Of a stretch of DNA of 64,000 bases, positions 50,775 to 60,568 are shown piece after piece. The notes under the pieces were generated by a model. That model did no database searches. It was not told where the DNA came from and saw only the letters and a list, made by a program, of their open reading frames with translations. Each line of letters begins with the position of its first letter. Within the stretch, counting starts at the first letter, position 1. The translations under genes were made by a program, and so were the position numbers. The stretch is from contig NZ_CP007028.1 of the NCBI RefSeq assembly GCF_000512735.1, positions 372,001 through 436,000 of the forward strand, read 5' to 3'. This DNA comes from Thermocrinis ruber. Lineage in GTDB: Bacteria; Aquificota; Aquificia; Aquificales; Aquificaceae.

Positions 50775-52047
50775 GAAGACAGACCCAGAGATTTACCAAG
50801 TGGTAATCAAAGAGTATGAGAGGCAGTTCTACCACCTTGAGATGATAGCCTCTGAGAACTTTACCTCCCTTGCAGTGATGTCCGCGCAAGGTTCTGTGCT
50901 TACCAACAAATATGCAGAAGGGTTGCCCGGCAAAAGATACTATGGCGGTTGTGAGTGGGTTGATGTGGCGGAAAAGTTAGCCATAGAGAGGGTAAAAGCC
51001 CTGTACGGTGCGGAGCATGCCAACGTACAACCTCATTCGGGCAGTCAAGCAAACATGGCGGTTTATATGGCGGTACTTCAACCGGGGGACACAATCCTTG
51101 GCATGGACTTGGCCCACGGTGGGCACCTAACCCATGGTGCAAAGGTCAACTTTTCGGGGAAGATTTACAGAGCTATCTATTATGGGCTAAATCCAGAGAC
51201 GGAGCTTATAGACTACGATCAGATATACAGGCTTGCAAGAGAGCACAAGCCCAAGATGATTGTGGGTGGGGCTTCTGCCTATCCGAGGGTCATAGATTGG
51301 GCAAAGCTGAGGGAGATAGCGGACGAAGTGGGAGCCTACCTGATGGTGGATATGGCCCACTACTCAGGCTTGATAGCGGGAGGTGTTTATCCTAACCCTG
51401 TGCCCTATGCCCACTTTGTTACATCCACTACACACAAAACACTCAGAGGTCCCAGAGGTGGTTTTATCCTCTGCAAGGCAGAGTTTGCAAAAGATATTGA
51501 TAAGGCTGTTTTCCCGGGCACACAGGGAGGACCGTTGATGCACGTGATCGCCGCAAAGGCGGTAGCTTTCAAAGAAGCTATGTCAGAAGAGTTCAAAGCA
51601 TACGCAAGGCAAGTAGTACAGAACGCAAGGGCTTTAGCGGAAGAACTGCAGAAAGAGGGCTTTAAGGTGGTCTCTGGCGGAACAGATAGCCACATAGTAC
51701 TTTTGGACCTGAGAAACACAGGGCTAACGGGTAAACAGGTGGAGGACGCCCTCGGAAGGGCTAACATCACCGTAAATAAAAACGCGGTACCCTTTGACCC
51801 TCTGCCACCCACAAAGACCAGCGGTATAAGGCTTGGCACACCAGCCCTTACCACAAGAGGCATGAAAGAGGATGAAATGAGGCTCATAGCCAGGCTTATT
51901 TCTCAGGTTATTAGAAACATAGAGGACGACCGTACCATAGAAAAGGTAAAAGAGCAGGTTATTGAACTTTGCGAGCAATTTCCGCTGTACCCAGAGCTAA
52001 GGGGGACTCTCAATGAGCTTCTTGATAGCAAAACAGCCCATTTTTGA
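50761..52047 (+). CDS. glyA: Serine hydroxymethyltransferase
   Basis: A 428-residue PLP enzyme. [71 protein letters not shown] with the PLP lysine, and [18 protein letters not shown] are diagnostic. It converts serine and glycine with tetrahydrofolate and supplies one-carbon units. This ties in with gcvH and gcvPA. It starts inside nuoF and its end overlaps the EAL-HDOD gene by 35 bases. Confidence 0.97.
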   Translation: MEHLKKTDPEIYQVVIKEYERQFYHLEMIASENFTSLAVMSAQGSVLTNKYAEGLPGKRYYGGCEWVDVAEKLAIERVKALYGAEHANVQPHSGSQANMAVYMAVLQPGDTILGMDLAHGGHLTHGAKVNFSGKIYRAIYYGLNPETELIDYDQIYRLAREHKPKMIVGGASAYPRVIDWAKLREIADEVGAYLMVDMAHYSGLIAGGVYPNPVPYAHFVTSTTHKTLRGPRGGFILCKAEFAKDIDKAVFPGTQGGPLMHVIAAKAVAFKEAMSEEFKAYARQVVQNARALAEELQKEGFKVVSGGTDSHIVLLDLRNTGLTGKQVEDALGRANITVNKNAVPFDPLPPTKTSGIRLGTPALTTRGMKEDEMRLIARLISQVIRNIEDDRTIEKVKEQVIELCEQFPLYPELRGTLNELLDSKTAHF

Positions 52048-53260
52048 CAAAGAAGGTAGGATAGTTGCATACGAGGTGTATCTTCGTAAGAAAGGTAATA
52101 CGTTAGAGTATCCTAAGGAAGTTCCATACAATAGGAGTGCGTACATAATAGTGGAAATACTCGCAGAACACGGGATTGATAGGGTTGGCGAGGGGAAAAG
52201 GGTAATGCTAAATGTATCTGTTGATGCACTTCTTAACAAGGCTTTTGAGAACCTTCCTATGGAGAAGTTGATTTTTGAGCTTTTAAAACCGCAGATTCAA
52301 GTGGGAGGGGTAACCATAGCACAAACCCTTAAAAGTATGAGTAGGTTCGAAGAAGCAGGAGCCCTGTTTGCATCCTATTATGAACTTCTTGAGGACGAAC
52401 GCTATCAACAATTTGTAGAAGAATCCTTTTTTGTATCGGTGGATTTTCCCCGCCTGAATGACAGAAGAATTGAACAGTTAAAAGCCAAGGGTAAGAAGAT
52501 CATAGTTACTAAGATAGAAACCAAAGAACAGTATGAAGAAGCCCTTAAAGTAGGCGACCTTTTTGAAGGTAACTATTTGGAATCACCATACATTCTAAAG
52601 GAGTTTGAAATAGCCCCTTATCTTAAGACTACCCTTCTCAGGCTCATATCTATGGTGTACAGTGCCCAGAGTACAAAAGAGATAGCGGAGTTTATCTCCT
52701 ACGATGTGGGATTAACTGCAAAACTCCTGAGGTTTGTAAATTCTGCCTATTTTTCTCCCATACAGGAGATTAAAAGCGTAGAACAGGCTTGTTCAATGCT
52801 CGGTTTGAAGAATCTTAGAAACTTCATTTTCCTTTTGGCAATGAACGATTACATTAGCGTTGAAAATCCCAAATTGTGGAAAAGGTCCCTTGTTAGGGCT
52901 CTTTTGGCAAAGTCCATTGCAGAACGTATAGCACCAGATTTTGAGGATGCTGCTTATTTAGCTGGGCTTTTTTCACTTATAGATGAGATTTTAGGTGTGG
53001 ATAAAATAAGCTTTTTGAGGGATCTCCACATGGACAAGCTGATAATAGATGCCTACACCGGCGAAAACGAAAGACTCAAACAAATACTTGACATAGCTTC
53101 CCAGCTAGAGGAAATGTATTCGGAAATACTGAAGTCTGAAGATGTATTCAACGCTCCCCTCCTTCTCAAAATAGAGGAACTCACGGGTATTTACAGATTT
53201 GACCTATTTCGAATGTTAAAGGATGCTCATGAAAAGGCAGATTACATTTTCAACCTGTGA
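52013..53260 (+). CDS. Degenerate EAL plus HDOD domain protein (YuxH-like)
   Basis: A 415-residue protein. The N-terminal EAL-like domain starts [21 protein letters not shown]; the normal EAL/ELL motif is changed to EVY and metal ligands are missing, so phosphodiesterase activity is unlikely. The C-terminal HDOD domain (about 205-390) has [10 protein letters not shown] then [25 protein letters not shown]. Such YuxH-type proteins are signalling modules with unknown output. The ATG within glyA is forced because the EAL sequence begins at residue 5. Confidence 0.87.
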   Translation: MSFLIAKQPIFDKEGRIVAYEVYLRKKGNTLEYPKEVPYNRSAYIIVEILAEHGIDRVGEGKRVMLNVSVDALLNKAFENLPMEKLIFELLKPQIQVGGVTIAQTLKSMSRFEEAGALFASYYELLEDERYQQFVEESFFVSVDFPRLNDRRIEQLKAKGKKIIVTKIETKEQYEEALKVGDLFEGNYLESPYILKEFEIAPYLKTTLLRLISMVYSAQSTKEIAEFISYDVGLTAKLLRFVNSAYFSPIQEIKSVEQACSMLGLKNLRNFIFLLAMNDYISVENPKLWKRSLVRALLAKSIAERIAPDFEDAAYLAGLFSLIDEILGVDKISFLRDLHMDKLIIDAYTGENERLKQILDIASQLEEMYSEILKSEDVFNAPLLLKIEELTGIYRFDLFRMLKDAHEKADYIFNL

Positions 53261-53275
53261 GTTAAATTAATACCT

Positions 53276-54646
53276 ATGAAAACGATTTTTAACAAAAGTC
53301 TTATAGAGAAGTACGACAAACCGGGTCCCAGGTACACCAGCTACCCTCCCGCCACGGAGTTCACCGAAAGCGTAGGAAAGGAAGACTACAAGAAAAAACT
53401 ATTAGAGAGTAATCAGGGCAAAAGACCTCTTTCTTTGTATATTCACATTCCCTTCTGTGAGAGCGCTTGCTGGTTCTGTGGGTGCAATGTGATCATATCC
53501 CACAGAAAGGATGTGAGCAAAAGATACTTGGACTACCTTTACAGAGAGATGGAACTTTTAGGTAAATACTTAGACAAGTCAAGGAAGGTGGTGCAGATCC
53601 ACTGGGGCGGTGGAACTCCCAACTTCCTTACTGTGGAGGAAATGGAAGAGCTTTTCTCAAAGATAAAGGAAAACTTTTCTGTGGATGAGGATGCGGAAAT
53701 AAGCGTAGAGATAGACCCAAGATATCTGTCTGAGGGGCAGTTGGAAACCCTAAGACAGCTTGGGTTTAACAGGGTCAGCATGGGTCTGCAGGATTTAGAT
53801 GAGGAGGTCCAGAGGGCGATAAACCGTATCCAACCAGAATCCCTAATGAGGGATGTTATGAAACAACTGAGGGACCTGGGCTTTAAAAGCATAAACATAG
53901 ACCTAGTATATGGACTTCCCTATCAAACACCAGAGAAGTTCAGAAGAACCATAGAAAAAACCATAGAGCTTGATCCAGACCGGGTTGCGGTTTATAACTT
54001 TGCCTATGTACCCTGGCTAAAGCCCCTTCAAAGAAGAATAGACCCAAGTACACTTCCTCCGCCGGAGGACAAACTGACGATCCTTGAGATGACCATTGAA
54101 ATGTTTCAATCAGCGGGCTATCTTTACATTGGCATGGACCACTTTGCCAAGCCAGAGGACGAACTGGCAATAGCCCAGAGGGAAGGAAGTCTTTGGAGGA
54201 ACTTTCAGGGTTACACTACCAAAAAGGGCGTGGATCTTATAGGCATAGGTGCCACATCCATTGGGATGTTCTACGATGCGTACTTTCAAAATTACAAGAC
54301 CCTGAGGGAGTATTATTTGGCTTTGGATAGTGGAGACTTTGCCACCATGAGGGGCTTCTTGCTGGGGCAGGAGGACCTTCTCAGAAGAGAGGTAATTATG
54401 GATTTGATGTGCAACTTTAGGTGTGATTTTGACCGTATAGAGAGGGCTTTTGGCATAAACTTTGAAGAGCACTTTGAGGAGGAGCTTGAGAAACTCAAAG
54501 ATATGGAAAGGGATGGACTGGTAGAAATCAAGGACAGGTCTATAAGGGTTTTGCCTATGGGCAGGCTTCTTGTTAGAAACGTGGCTATGACCTTTGACCA
54601 GTATTTACCAAAGAAAAAGGAAATGCGCTTTTCAAGAACCATATGA
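53276..54646 (+). CDS. hemN: Oxygen-independent coproporphyrinogen III dehydrogenase
   Basis: A 456-residue radical-SAM enzyme. Cluster ligands are Cys61, 65, 68 (CESACWFC) followed by G-C70. GPRYTSYPPATEF, IHWGGGTPNFL, YGLPYQTPEKF, IGMDHFAKPEDELAIA are HemN features. It oxidises coproporphyrinogen III to protoporphyrinogen IX without O2, so haem synthesis here works at low oxygen. It pairs with hemC in this window. It overlaps the ABC gene by ATGA. Confidence 0.95.
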   Translation: MKTIFNKSLIEKYDKPGPRYTSYPPATEFTESVGKEDYKKKLLESNQGKRPLSLYIHIPFCESACWFCGCNVIISHRKDVSKRYLDYLYREMELLGKYLDKSRKVVQIHWGGGTPNFLTVEEMEELFSKIKENFSVDEDAEISVEIDPRYLSEGQLETLRQLGFNRVSMGLQDLDEEVQRAINRIQPESLMRDVMKQLRDLGFKSINIDLVYGLPYQTPEKFRRTIEKTIELDPDRVAVYNFAYVPWLKPLQRRIDPSTLPPPEDKLTILEMTIEMFQSAGYLYIGMDHFAKPEDELAIAQREGSLWRNFQGYTTKKGVDLIGIGATSIGMFYDAYFQNYKTLREYYLALDSGDFATMRGFLLGQEDLLRREVIMDLMCNFRCDFDRIERAFGINFEEHFEEELEKLKDMERDGLVEIKDRSIRVLPMGRLLVRNVAMTFDQYLPKKKEMRFSRTI

Positions 54647-55554
54647 GTCTTCTTAGCTTAGAGCGGGTTAGTAAAGCGTACAAGGTGAGTGTGGGGCTTT
54701 TTAGAACAAAGAGTTTTTTCGCCTTGCAGAATGTTAGCCTGCGGATGGAAAGAGGAGAGCTTTTGGCTTTGGTGGGGGAATCGGGCTCCGGGAAAACCAC
54801 CCTTGGCAAGCTAGTTTTAAGGCTGGAAAAGCCCACCGAAGGAAGAGTTCTCTTTGAAGGTAAGGACATATGGAGCTACCGTAGGGAATACACAAGGAAA
54901 GTTTCTGCGGTCTTTCAGGACCCTTCCTCCTCTTTAAACCCTAGGATGACCGTTAGGGAAATTCTTGAAGAGCCTTTGCGAGTACATGGTGTTAAGAACA
55001 GAGAAGAGAAAATTCTGTCTGCACTAAAGGAGGCGGGCTTGGGAGAAGAATTTTTGGAAAGAAGACCCCTTCAACTCTCAGGGGGGCAAAAGCAGAGGGT
55101 TGCCATAGCAAGGGCTATGCTCTTGGAACCAAAGCTTTTGGTGGCGGATGAACCCACCGCTTCTTTGGACGCAAGCCTCAGAAAGGACATACTTGACCTT
55201 TTTTTAAAAATGAAGGCAAAGGGTGTGTCTGTTTTACTCATAACCCACGATGTTAGGTCGGTGCAGTACTGTGCAGACAGAGTGGCGGTTCTTTACAGAG
55301 GAAGGCTCTTAGAGTGGGGTACAAAGGAGCAAGTTTTGAAAAACCCCCTCCATCCATACACCAGGTATCTGATTCAGAATTTGCCCGCAGAGCATCCCTC
55401 TCAAAGAAAAAGCCCAGAAATTACAGATATACTCTTTTATTCGGAGGCGGTGTGCCCCTTTTATCATTTATGTCAAGAGAGGAAGGAGGAGTGCCTGTCC
55501 CAGCTTAGGGAGGTTTACGTAGATGGAAGGCTCGTCAGTTGTAATATATACTGA
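54643..55554 (+). CDS. Oligopeptide/dipeptide-type ABC transporter ATPase (orphan)
   Basis: A 303-residue ATPase: Walker A GESGSGKTTLG near residue 41, ABC signature LSGGQKQRVAIARAM, Walker B LLVADEPTASLDA, and the oligopeptide C-terminal extension with HPYTRYLIQNLP and four cysteines. This is DppF/OppF-like. No permease or binding-protein genes are next to it, so the transporter parts lie elsewhere. It overlaps hemN by ATGA and the next gene by 32 bases. Confidence 0.88.
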   Translation: MSLLSLERVSKAYKVSVGLFRTKSFFALQNVSLRMERGELLALVGESGSGKTTLGKLVLRLEKPTEGRVLFEGKDIWSYRREYTRKVSAVFQDPSSSLNPRMTVREILEEPLRVHGVKNREEKILSALKEAGLGEEFLERRPLQLSGGQKQRVAIARAMLLEPKLLVADEPTASLDASLRKDILDLFLKMKAKGVSVLLITHDVRSVQYCADRVAVLYRGRLLEWGTKEQVLKNPLHPYTRYLIQNLPAEHPSQRKSPEITDILFYSEAVCPFYHLCQERKEECLSQLREVYVDGRLVSCNIY

Positions 55555-56761
55555 ACTAATTTTGTTTCTTTTCCTTTTGTTCCTTTCGGGCTTTTTTAGC
55601 TCCTCGGAGGTAGTTTTCTTTGGCACCAACAGATTTTTACTAAGAAAATACTCCCAAAGAAGGTTTTATAGCTTAGTTAATAGGCTGTTGGCAAAGCCAA
55701 AGGAGATTTTAGTTTCTATCCTTATTGGCAACGAGATCGTCAATGTTCTGATCTCCGCCTATGGCACCAAGCTTTTTATTTCCCACTTTGGGGAAAAGGG
55801 TGCCACGATATCTGCCCCTATTCTAAGCATGCTGATCTTTCTCTTTGGAGAGGTTATTCCTAAAAATATAGTCTTCCCCTTTGCCACTGTTCTATCCTTC
55901 ATCTACGCACTGCCTTTTTATATTGTCCATACTCTTCTCACACCCATCAGGTTTTTGTTCAAAAAATTGGTGGACGCTTTCATGCCATTGGATGAAGGGA
56001 AGAAAAAACCTGAGGAGGTTTTTTGGGAGGTTTTTGATCTTGGCTACGGCAGGGGCTTCTTTGGCGAGGAGGAAAAAAAGATGGTAGAGAAGGCCCTTTC
56101 AATAAGGGAAACAACGGTCAAAGAGATAATGACACCAAGACCAGACCTGTTTATATTGGACGAGGACAGCAAAGTGGGAGAAGTATATCCGGAAATTTTA
56201 AAGAGGAAGCACAGCAAGATACCTCTCTATTCAAAGGAACCCGATAACATAACAGGTGTGCTCTTTGTAAAAGACATAGTGCCCTTTAGCGAAAATGCCC
56301 AAAGGTCTTTGAAAGAATTTAAAAGAGATATTCTGATTGTTCCAGAGGTAATGTCTCTGAAAAACCTGCTAATGGAGATGCGAAGGAGCAATTCCCAGAT
56401 AGCGGTGGTGGTGGATGAACATGGTCAATTAACTGGTCTTATAACCCTTGGAAACATCCTTAAGTTTCTTTTTGAGAGCTTTCCTGAAAGCTGGGAGGAG
56501 GATGTTCTACAGGTGGGAAAGAACGTTTACAAAACCTACGGTTGGGTACCTGTGGAAAGCCTTTCAAAAAGGCTTGGCTTTGAACTGCCCGAGGACTACG
56601 AATACGATACCATAGGAGGCTTTGCTATGAAGCATCTATCCAAGGTGCCCGAGGAAGGAGATGAGTTTGAGTATGGTGGATACAAGTTTGTTATTGATAA
56701 AATGGAGGGGAACAGAATAATAAGCCTTTTGGTGGTTGCTTTACAGGAGCAGGAAGTTTAA
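55523..56761 (+). CDS. CNNM/CorC-type transporter-associated protein (DUF21, CBS pair)
   Basis: A 412-residue protein. The DUF21 membrane domain (about residues 1-170, four helices) begins LILFLFLLFLSGFFSSSE, followed by two CBS domains with VKEIMTPRPDLFILD and IAVVVDEHGQLTGLITLGNIL, and a C-terminal CorC/HlyC domain from about residue 330. Such proteins affect Mg or Na transport or act as hemolysin-like membrane proteins. Its exact ion is unknown. It starts inside the ABC gene. Confidence 0.9.
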   Translation: MEGSSVVIYTELILFLFLLFLSGFFSSSEVVFFGTNRFLLRKYSQRRFYSLVNRLLAKPKEILVSILIGNEIVNVLISAYGTKLFISHFGEKGATISAPILSMLIFLFGEVIPKNIVFPFATVLSFIYALPFYIVHTLLTPIRFLFKKLVDAFMPLDEGKKKPEEVFWEVFDLGYGRGFFGEEEKKMVEKALSIRETTVKEIMTPRPDLFILDEDSKVGEVYPEILKRKHSKIPLYSKEPDNITGVLFVKDIVPFSENAQRSLKEFKRDILIVPEVMSLKNLLMEMRRSNSQIAVVVDEHGQLTGLITLGNILKFLFESFPESWEEDVLQVGKNVYKTYGWVPVESLSKRLGFELPEDYEYDTIGGFAMKHLSKVPEEGDEFEYGGYKFVIDKMEGNRIISLLVVALQEQEV

Positions 56762-56822
56762 TTAGCCTCAAAACCTTCACGCACCAATGGGTTTGTGTTT
56801 TTAGAACAGCCTCTGCTAAAAA

Positions 56823-56850
56823 TTGACATATAAGGCAAATTTTATATAAA
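56823..56850 (+). promoter_or_regulatory. arsR promoter with ATATAA-N8-TTATAT inverted repeat
   Basis: TTGACA at 56823-56828 and TATAAA at 56845-56850, 16 bases apart, with the arsR ATG only 9 bases further on. An inverted repeat ATATAA (56828-56833) and TTATAT (56842-56847) covers the spacer, which fits an ArsR dimer site giving autoregulation (inference). Confidence 0.65.
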
Positions 56851-56859
56851 ATTATTTTT

Positions 56860-57189
56860 ATGCAAACTGGAACCAAAGTAACAGAACTCGTTAAGTTTTT
56901 CTTTGCACTTTCTGAACCTATCAGGCTTGAGATCGTTAGGGCTCTGTTGTCTGCCAAAGAGCTGTGCGTCTGTCAGATTACTCAAGCCTTCGGGCTCTCT
57001 CAACCGAATGTTTCCTTTCATATGAGGGTACTAAGGGAAGCGGATTTGGTGCTTTGGGAGAGGAGGGGAAGGTGGGTCTATTACAGGTTAAACCTTGAAA
57101 ATCCTATGCTTAGGGCGGTTTTGCCCTTTATTGAAGAAGGTATGGAAGTTTCAAAAATTCAAACAACAGCCTGTGAGGTAGAGCCATGA
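56860..57189 (+). CDS. arsR: ArsR-family arsenic-responsive repressor
   Basis: A 109-residue winged-helix protein. ELCVCQITQAFGLSQPNVSFHMRVLREADLV has the As(III)-sensing CVC pair (Cys36, Cys38) in helix 3 and the SmtB/ArsR recognition helix. YYRLN marks the wing. Arsenite release should lift repression of the operon. It sits right after the promoter and overlaps the thioredoxin-like gene by ATGA. Confidence 0.94.
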   Translation: MQTGTKVTELVKFFFALSEPIRLEIVRALLSAKELCVCQITQAFGLSQPNVSFHMRVLREADLVLWERRGRWVYYRLNLENPMLRAVLPFIEEGMEVSKIQTTACEVEP

Positions 57190-57431
57190 AGAAGGTCAAA
57201 GTTATAAGCGCCACCAATTGCAACAACTGTGAGCTACTCTACAGTGTGGTCAGCACCCTAATAAAGTCAAAGAACATTCCCGCAGAGGTTGAAAAGGTGG
57301 TGGATGTTAGGGAACTGGCTAAGCTTGGGGTTATGACCACGCCAGTGCTTGTGGTGGATGGAAAGGTAAAACACGCCGGTGCACCCATTCCTGCACCGCA
57401 GGTGGTGGAAAAACTGATAACGGAAGACTGA
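57186..57431 (+). CDS. Small thioredoxin-like redox protein
   Basis: An 81-residue protein with a thioredoxin fold and the active site CNNC (Cys12, Cys15) right after the first strand. TPVLVVDGKV contains the cis-Pro. It belongs to the redox-active disulfide (thioredoxin-fold 3) small proteins common in ars operons. It may feed electrons to ArsC, which uses a thioredoxin-type mechanism (inference). It overlaps arsR by ATGA and is 1 base from the permease gene. Confidence 0.88.
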   Translation: MKKVKVISATNCNNCELLYSVVSTLIKSKNIPAEVEKVVDVRELAKLGVMTTPVLVVDGKVKHAGAPIPAPQVVEKLITED

Positions 57432-57432
57432 G

Positions 57433-58392
57433 ATGTTTGAATTATACGACGCCTTTGCCCATTATGTGGTTGGCAATCTCTTGGGCTTGAGCCCAAATCA
57501 AAAGCTTTACGGTGTTTTTCACTTTTTCATATACGATACACTAAAGATCTTTACACTGCTCGCCCTGATCATCTTTGTTATCTCCTTTATCAGAAGCTAC
57601 TTTCCCTTGGAGAAGACAAGGAGAATACTTTCTAAGCAAAAAGCTCTGGCTATTCCTCTTTCTGCGGTGCTTGGCATATTTACGCCCTTTTGTTCCTGTT
57701 CTGCGGTGCCCATGTTTATTGACTTTGTGGAGGCGGGCATTCCTCTGGGTGCAGCCTTTGCCTTTTTGGTGGCTTCTCCCATGGTCAATGAGGTAGCCCT
57801 TGGGCTTTTGTTTGCGTCCTTTGGCTATAAGGTTGCCTTAGCTTATGTGGTCTTTGGAGTATCCGTTGCCATCTTTAGCGGTTTTATCATAGAAAGGCTA
57901 AACCCAAGGCACCTTATAGAGGATTATGTCTTTGAGCTGAAGTTTGGAGAGGTTCAGGAAAAGGAGATCTCTTTTAAGGACAGGATAAACTTTGCCCTTG
58001 GCAACCTAAAGGAGATTTTAAAAAAGGTCTCTCCTTACATAATTGTGGCAATAGGTGTGGGAAGCTTTATTCATAACTATGTGCCAGAAGAGACTGTAAG
58101 AGAACTAATGAAGTCCGCGGGATTTTTATCTGTTCCTGTGGCGGTGTTGGTGGGTGTGCCTCTCTATTCTAATTCTGCGGGTATTTTGCCGGCTATCCAA
58201 GCCCTCATTGAAAAGGGAGTTCCCATTGGCACCGCCCTGTCCTTTATGATGGCAACCACTGCCCTTTCTGTGCCCGAGTTTGTGATCCTAAAGCAGATCA
58301 TGAAACCAAAGCTGATCCTTATGTTTGCTGGCATCGTATCCATCTCAATAGTGATCGCAGGATACCTTTTTAACCTTTTGTTTGGGAGGTGA
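57433..58392 (+). CDS. Permease of the DUF318/UPF0718 (ArsP-like) family
   Basis: A 319-residue protein with about eight membrane helices in two halves. The conserved FTPFCSCSAVP has Cys87 and Cys89, and IPLGAAFAFLVASPMVNEVAL follows. This family includes ArsP, exporting organic arsenicals, and is often coded with small thioredoxin-like proteins. Here it may export arsenic species or another thiol-bound solute. Co-operonic with arsR and arsC. Substrate is inferred from context. Confidence 0.87.
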   Translation: MFELYDAFAHYVVGNLLGLSPNQKLYGVFHFFIYDTLKIFTLLALIIFVISFIRSYFPLEKTRRILSKQKALAIPLSAVLGIFTPFCSCSAVPMFIDFVEAGIPLGAAFAFLVASPMVNEVALGLLFASFGYKVALAYVVFGVSVAIFSGFIIERLNPRHLIEDYVFELKFGEVQEKEISFKDRINFALGNLKEILKKVSPYIIVAIGVGSFIHNYVPEETVRELMKSAGFLSVPVAVLVGVPLYSNSAGILPAIQALIEKGVPIGTALSFMMATTALSVPEFVILKQIMKPKLILMFAGIVSISIVIAGYLFNLLFGR

Positions 58393-58395
58393 GCC

Positions 58396-58812
58396 ATGAA
58401 GATAGGTTTTATATGCACGGGCAATTCTGCAAGGAGCCAGATGGCAGAGGCATACGCCAAGTATTTTGCCAAGCTATACGGAAAACGGGTGGAAATTTAC
58501 TCCGCCGGTTCCCAGCCTGCAGAGAGGGTAAATCCCTACGCCATAAGGGTTATGGAGGAAGAGGGCATAGACATGTCCGCCCACTATCCAAAGTCCATAG
58601 AGGATATTCCATACCGGGAGCTTGATGTGGTTATAACCCTCTGCGGAGATGCAAAGGAGACCTGCCCTGTGGTGCCCGGGGCACGGATGGAACACTGGGG
58701 ACTACCGGACCCTGCCAAGTATGAGGGTTCTGAAGAAGAGAAGCTGGAATTTTTTAGAAAGATAAGAGACGAAATCAAAAGGAGGGTGGAGGAGCTTATA
58801 AAGGGAATCTGA
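58396..58812 (+). CDS. arsC: Arsenate reductase, thioredoxin-coupled type
   Basis: A 138-residue low-molecular-weight phosphatase-fold enzyme. P-loop CTGNSAR gives Cys7 and Arg13, and Cys83 and Cys90 in ITLCGDAKETC form the relay pair of the pI258-type thioredoxin-linked family. It reduces arsenate to arsenite for export by ArsB. The three cysteines are all present, so it should be functional. It overlaps none but lies 3 bases after the permease. Confidence 0.94.
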   Translation: MKIGFICTGNSARSQMAEAYAKYFAKLYGKRVEIYSAGSQPAERVNPYAIRVMEEEGIDMSAHYPKSIEDIPYRELDVVITLCGDAKETCPVVPGARMEHWGLPDPAKYEGSEEEKLEFFRKIRDEIKRRVEELIKGI

Positions 58813-58815
58813 TAG

Positions 58816-60129
58816 ATGGAAAAGCTCTTATCCCTTGGGATATTTCTTCTAACTCTATTTTTGGTTATTGCCAAGCCCAAAAATCTCGGCATAGGTTGGT
58901 CTGCGTGGCTGGGAGCCATCACCTGCTTAGCCTTGGGCTTGGTGTCTTTTTCTGATGTGGTCTACATTACCCTTTTGGTTTGGGATGCTACCCTTGCCTT
59001 TGTCTTTTTGATCTTTATCTCCATCATCTTAGACAAGGCGGGCTTTTTTGAGTGGATGGCTCTAAAGTCCATAGGCTACGCTAAGGGCAACGGAATTTTG
59101 CTTTTTGTCTCTCTTATGCTTTTGGGTGCATTTATCTCTGCCATCTTTGCCAACGATGGTGCGTCCTTGATGCTAACGCCCATAATCTACTCAAAGATCA
59201 AACACCTTAACCTGCCCAGTGCCACGATCATGCCCTACATAATGGGCAGTGGCTTTATTGCGGACACCGCAAGCCTTCCCTTGGTGATTTCCAATCTCAC
59301 CAACATCATCACCGCCCACTTTTTTGGCATAGACTTTTGGAAGTTTGCCTTTTTAATGTTTTTGCCCAACCTTGTTGCCATAATCTCAAGCATCCTTGTC
59401 TTGTATCTTTTTTACAAAAAGAGCTTGATAAAACGATATGATCCGGAGGTGCTTGAAGCCTACCCTCCCAAGTATGCCATAAGGGACCCTCTGGTTTTTG
59501 CGATGGGTTGGCTTGTAATACTTTTTATTGGTGTTAGCTTTTTGGTTTTGGAGCTGTTAAAGGTCCAAGTGCCCATCTCGGTGATTCTCGGCCTTTGTGC
59601 CCTCTTGCTCACCCTTGCCACGCTGAAAAATAGGGTCGTGTCAGTCAAAGAAATAGCCCTTCTAACTCCGTGGCAGATTGTGTTTTTCTCCATTGGTATG
59701 TATGTGGTGGTTTATAGCCTAAAGAAGGTGGGGCTCACTGATAGCTTGGTGTATGCCATAAGATGGCTCTTTGAAGCTGGAGAGCCCTTTTCCATTGTGG
59801 GAACAGGACTGCTCTCCGCATTTCTTTCTGCAACCATGAACAATCTTCCCACGGTGATGATCGTCAATCTATCGGTAAAGGACGCCCAGCTACCTGAAAG
59901 TATCACCCAATTTTTAGCCTTGGCGAACTTGGTGGGAACAAACATAGGACCAAAGCTAACTCCCATAGGCTCTTTGGCTACCCTTCTCTGGCTCCATATT
60001 TTGGAATACAAGGGGGTGCGCGTATCTTGGGGATATTACATGAAGGTGGGCTTTGTGCTAACGATCCCTGTCTTACTGGCGGTGCTTTTTAGTTTGGTCT
60101 TTGTGTACTGGCTCAGCCCAAAACCATAA
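58816..60129 (+). CDS. arsB: Arsenite efflux pump ArsB
   Basis: A 437-residue ion-transporter protein with about 12 membrane helices, matching ArsB/NhaD-like: FANDGASLMLTPIIYSKIK, MGSGFIADTASLPLVISNLTNI, and TMNNLPTVMIVNLS, NLVGTNIGPKLTPIGSLATLLWL. It exports arsenite driven by the membrane potential. It ends the ars operon and overlaps the convergent gene by 17 bases. No arsA ATPase gene is present. Confidence 0.94.
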   Translation: MEKLLSLGIFLLTLFLVIAKPKNLGIGWSAWLGAITCLALGLVSFSDVVYITLLVWDATLAFVFLIFISIILDKAGFFEWMALKSIGYAKGNGILLFVSLMLLGAFISAIFANDGASLMLTPIIYSKIKHLNLPSATIMPYIMGSGFIADTASLPLVISNLTNIITAHFFGIDFWKFAFLMFLPNLVAIISSILVLYLFYKKSLIKRYDPEVLEAYPPKYAIRDPLVFAMGWLVILFIGVSFLVLELLKVQVPISVILGLCALLLTLATLKNRVVSVKEIALLTPWQIVFFSIGMYVVVYSLKKVGLTDSLVYAIRWLFEAGEPFSIVGTGLLSAFLSATMNNLPTVMIVNLSVKDAQLPESITQFLALANLVGTNIGPKLTPIGSLATLLWLHILEYKGVRVSWGYYMKVGFVLTIPVLLAVLFSLVFVYWLSPKP

Positions 60130-60538
60130 GTTTTTTTACTTCCAAGAGCGTTTCTTTTTTGGGATGCCCTTTGTTCAGGGCATGTTGCAAGGCGACCTGC
60201 AAAAGTTTTCTGGGCTCTTGCTTTTCCTTCAAAAGCCCAAGGCGTGCAGATTCCCTCAGGGCTTCCGCCAAGTTTTCCACAATAGTCTTCATCACCGCGT
60301 CAAACCTCCAACGCTCATAAAGCTTTTCTCTTTCTTCCAAAGGTTTATTCATCATTCCGTAAGAAAGGAGTACAATCTTTTCCCAAGTTTTCAGAGTTTT
60401 CTCCCACTGGTCCTTTGGAAGGTTTTCAAGCTCAATAAGGATGAGCTCCAATACATACTCCACTAAATAGTCCTTCAACTCCTCCACACTGTTGAACCTT
60501 CCACCTTGAACGAGCATTGAACTCAGGTCCTTTTTCAT
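60113..60538 (-). CDS. Hypothetical helical protein
   Basis: A 141-residue protein from the ATG at 60538; longer in-frame reading to 60655 lies inside the divergent gene and is rejected. It is nearly all helical and charged, opening MKKDLSSMLVQGGRFNSVEEL, with no signal peptide, no membrane helix and no cysteine. It is not recognised as any family. It converges with arsB by 17 bases, so it is not part of the ars operon. The role is unknown. Confidence 0.65.
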   Translation of the reverse strand: MKKDLSSMLVQGGRFNSVEELKDYLVEYVLELILIELENLPKDQWEKTLKTWEKIVLLSYGMMNKPLEEREKLYERWRFDAVMKTIVENLAEALRESARLGLLKEKQEPRKLLQVALQHALNKGHPKKETLLEVKKLMVLG

Positions 60539-60555
60539 AGAAAGAAAGTTTAAGC

Positions 60556-60561
60556 TATAAT
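60556..60561 (+). promoter_or_regulatory. TATAAT -10 box, 7 bases before the SIMPL start
   Basis: TATAAT is 7 bases from ATG 60569, so transcription would start at or within a base of the start codon. No Shine-Dalgarno sequence exists between them. Confidence 0.45.
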
Positions 60562-60568
60562 CTTTGTG

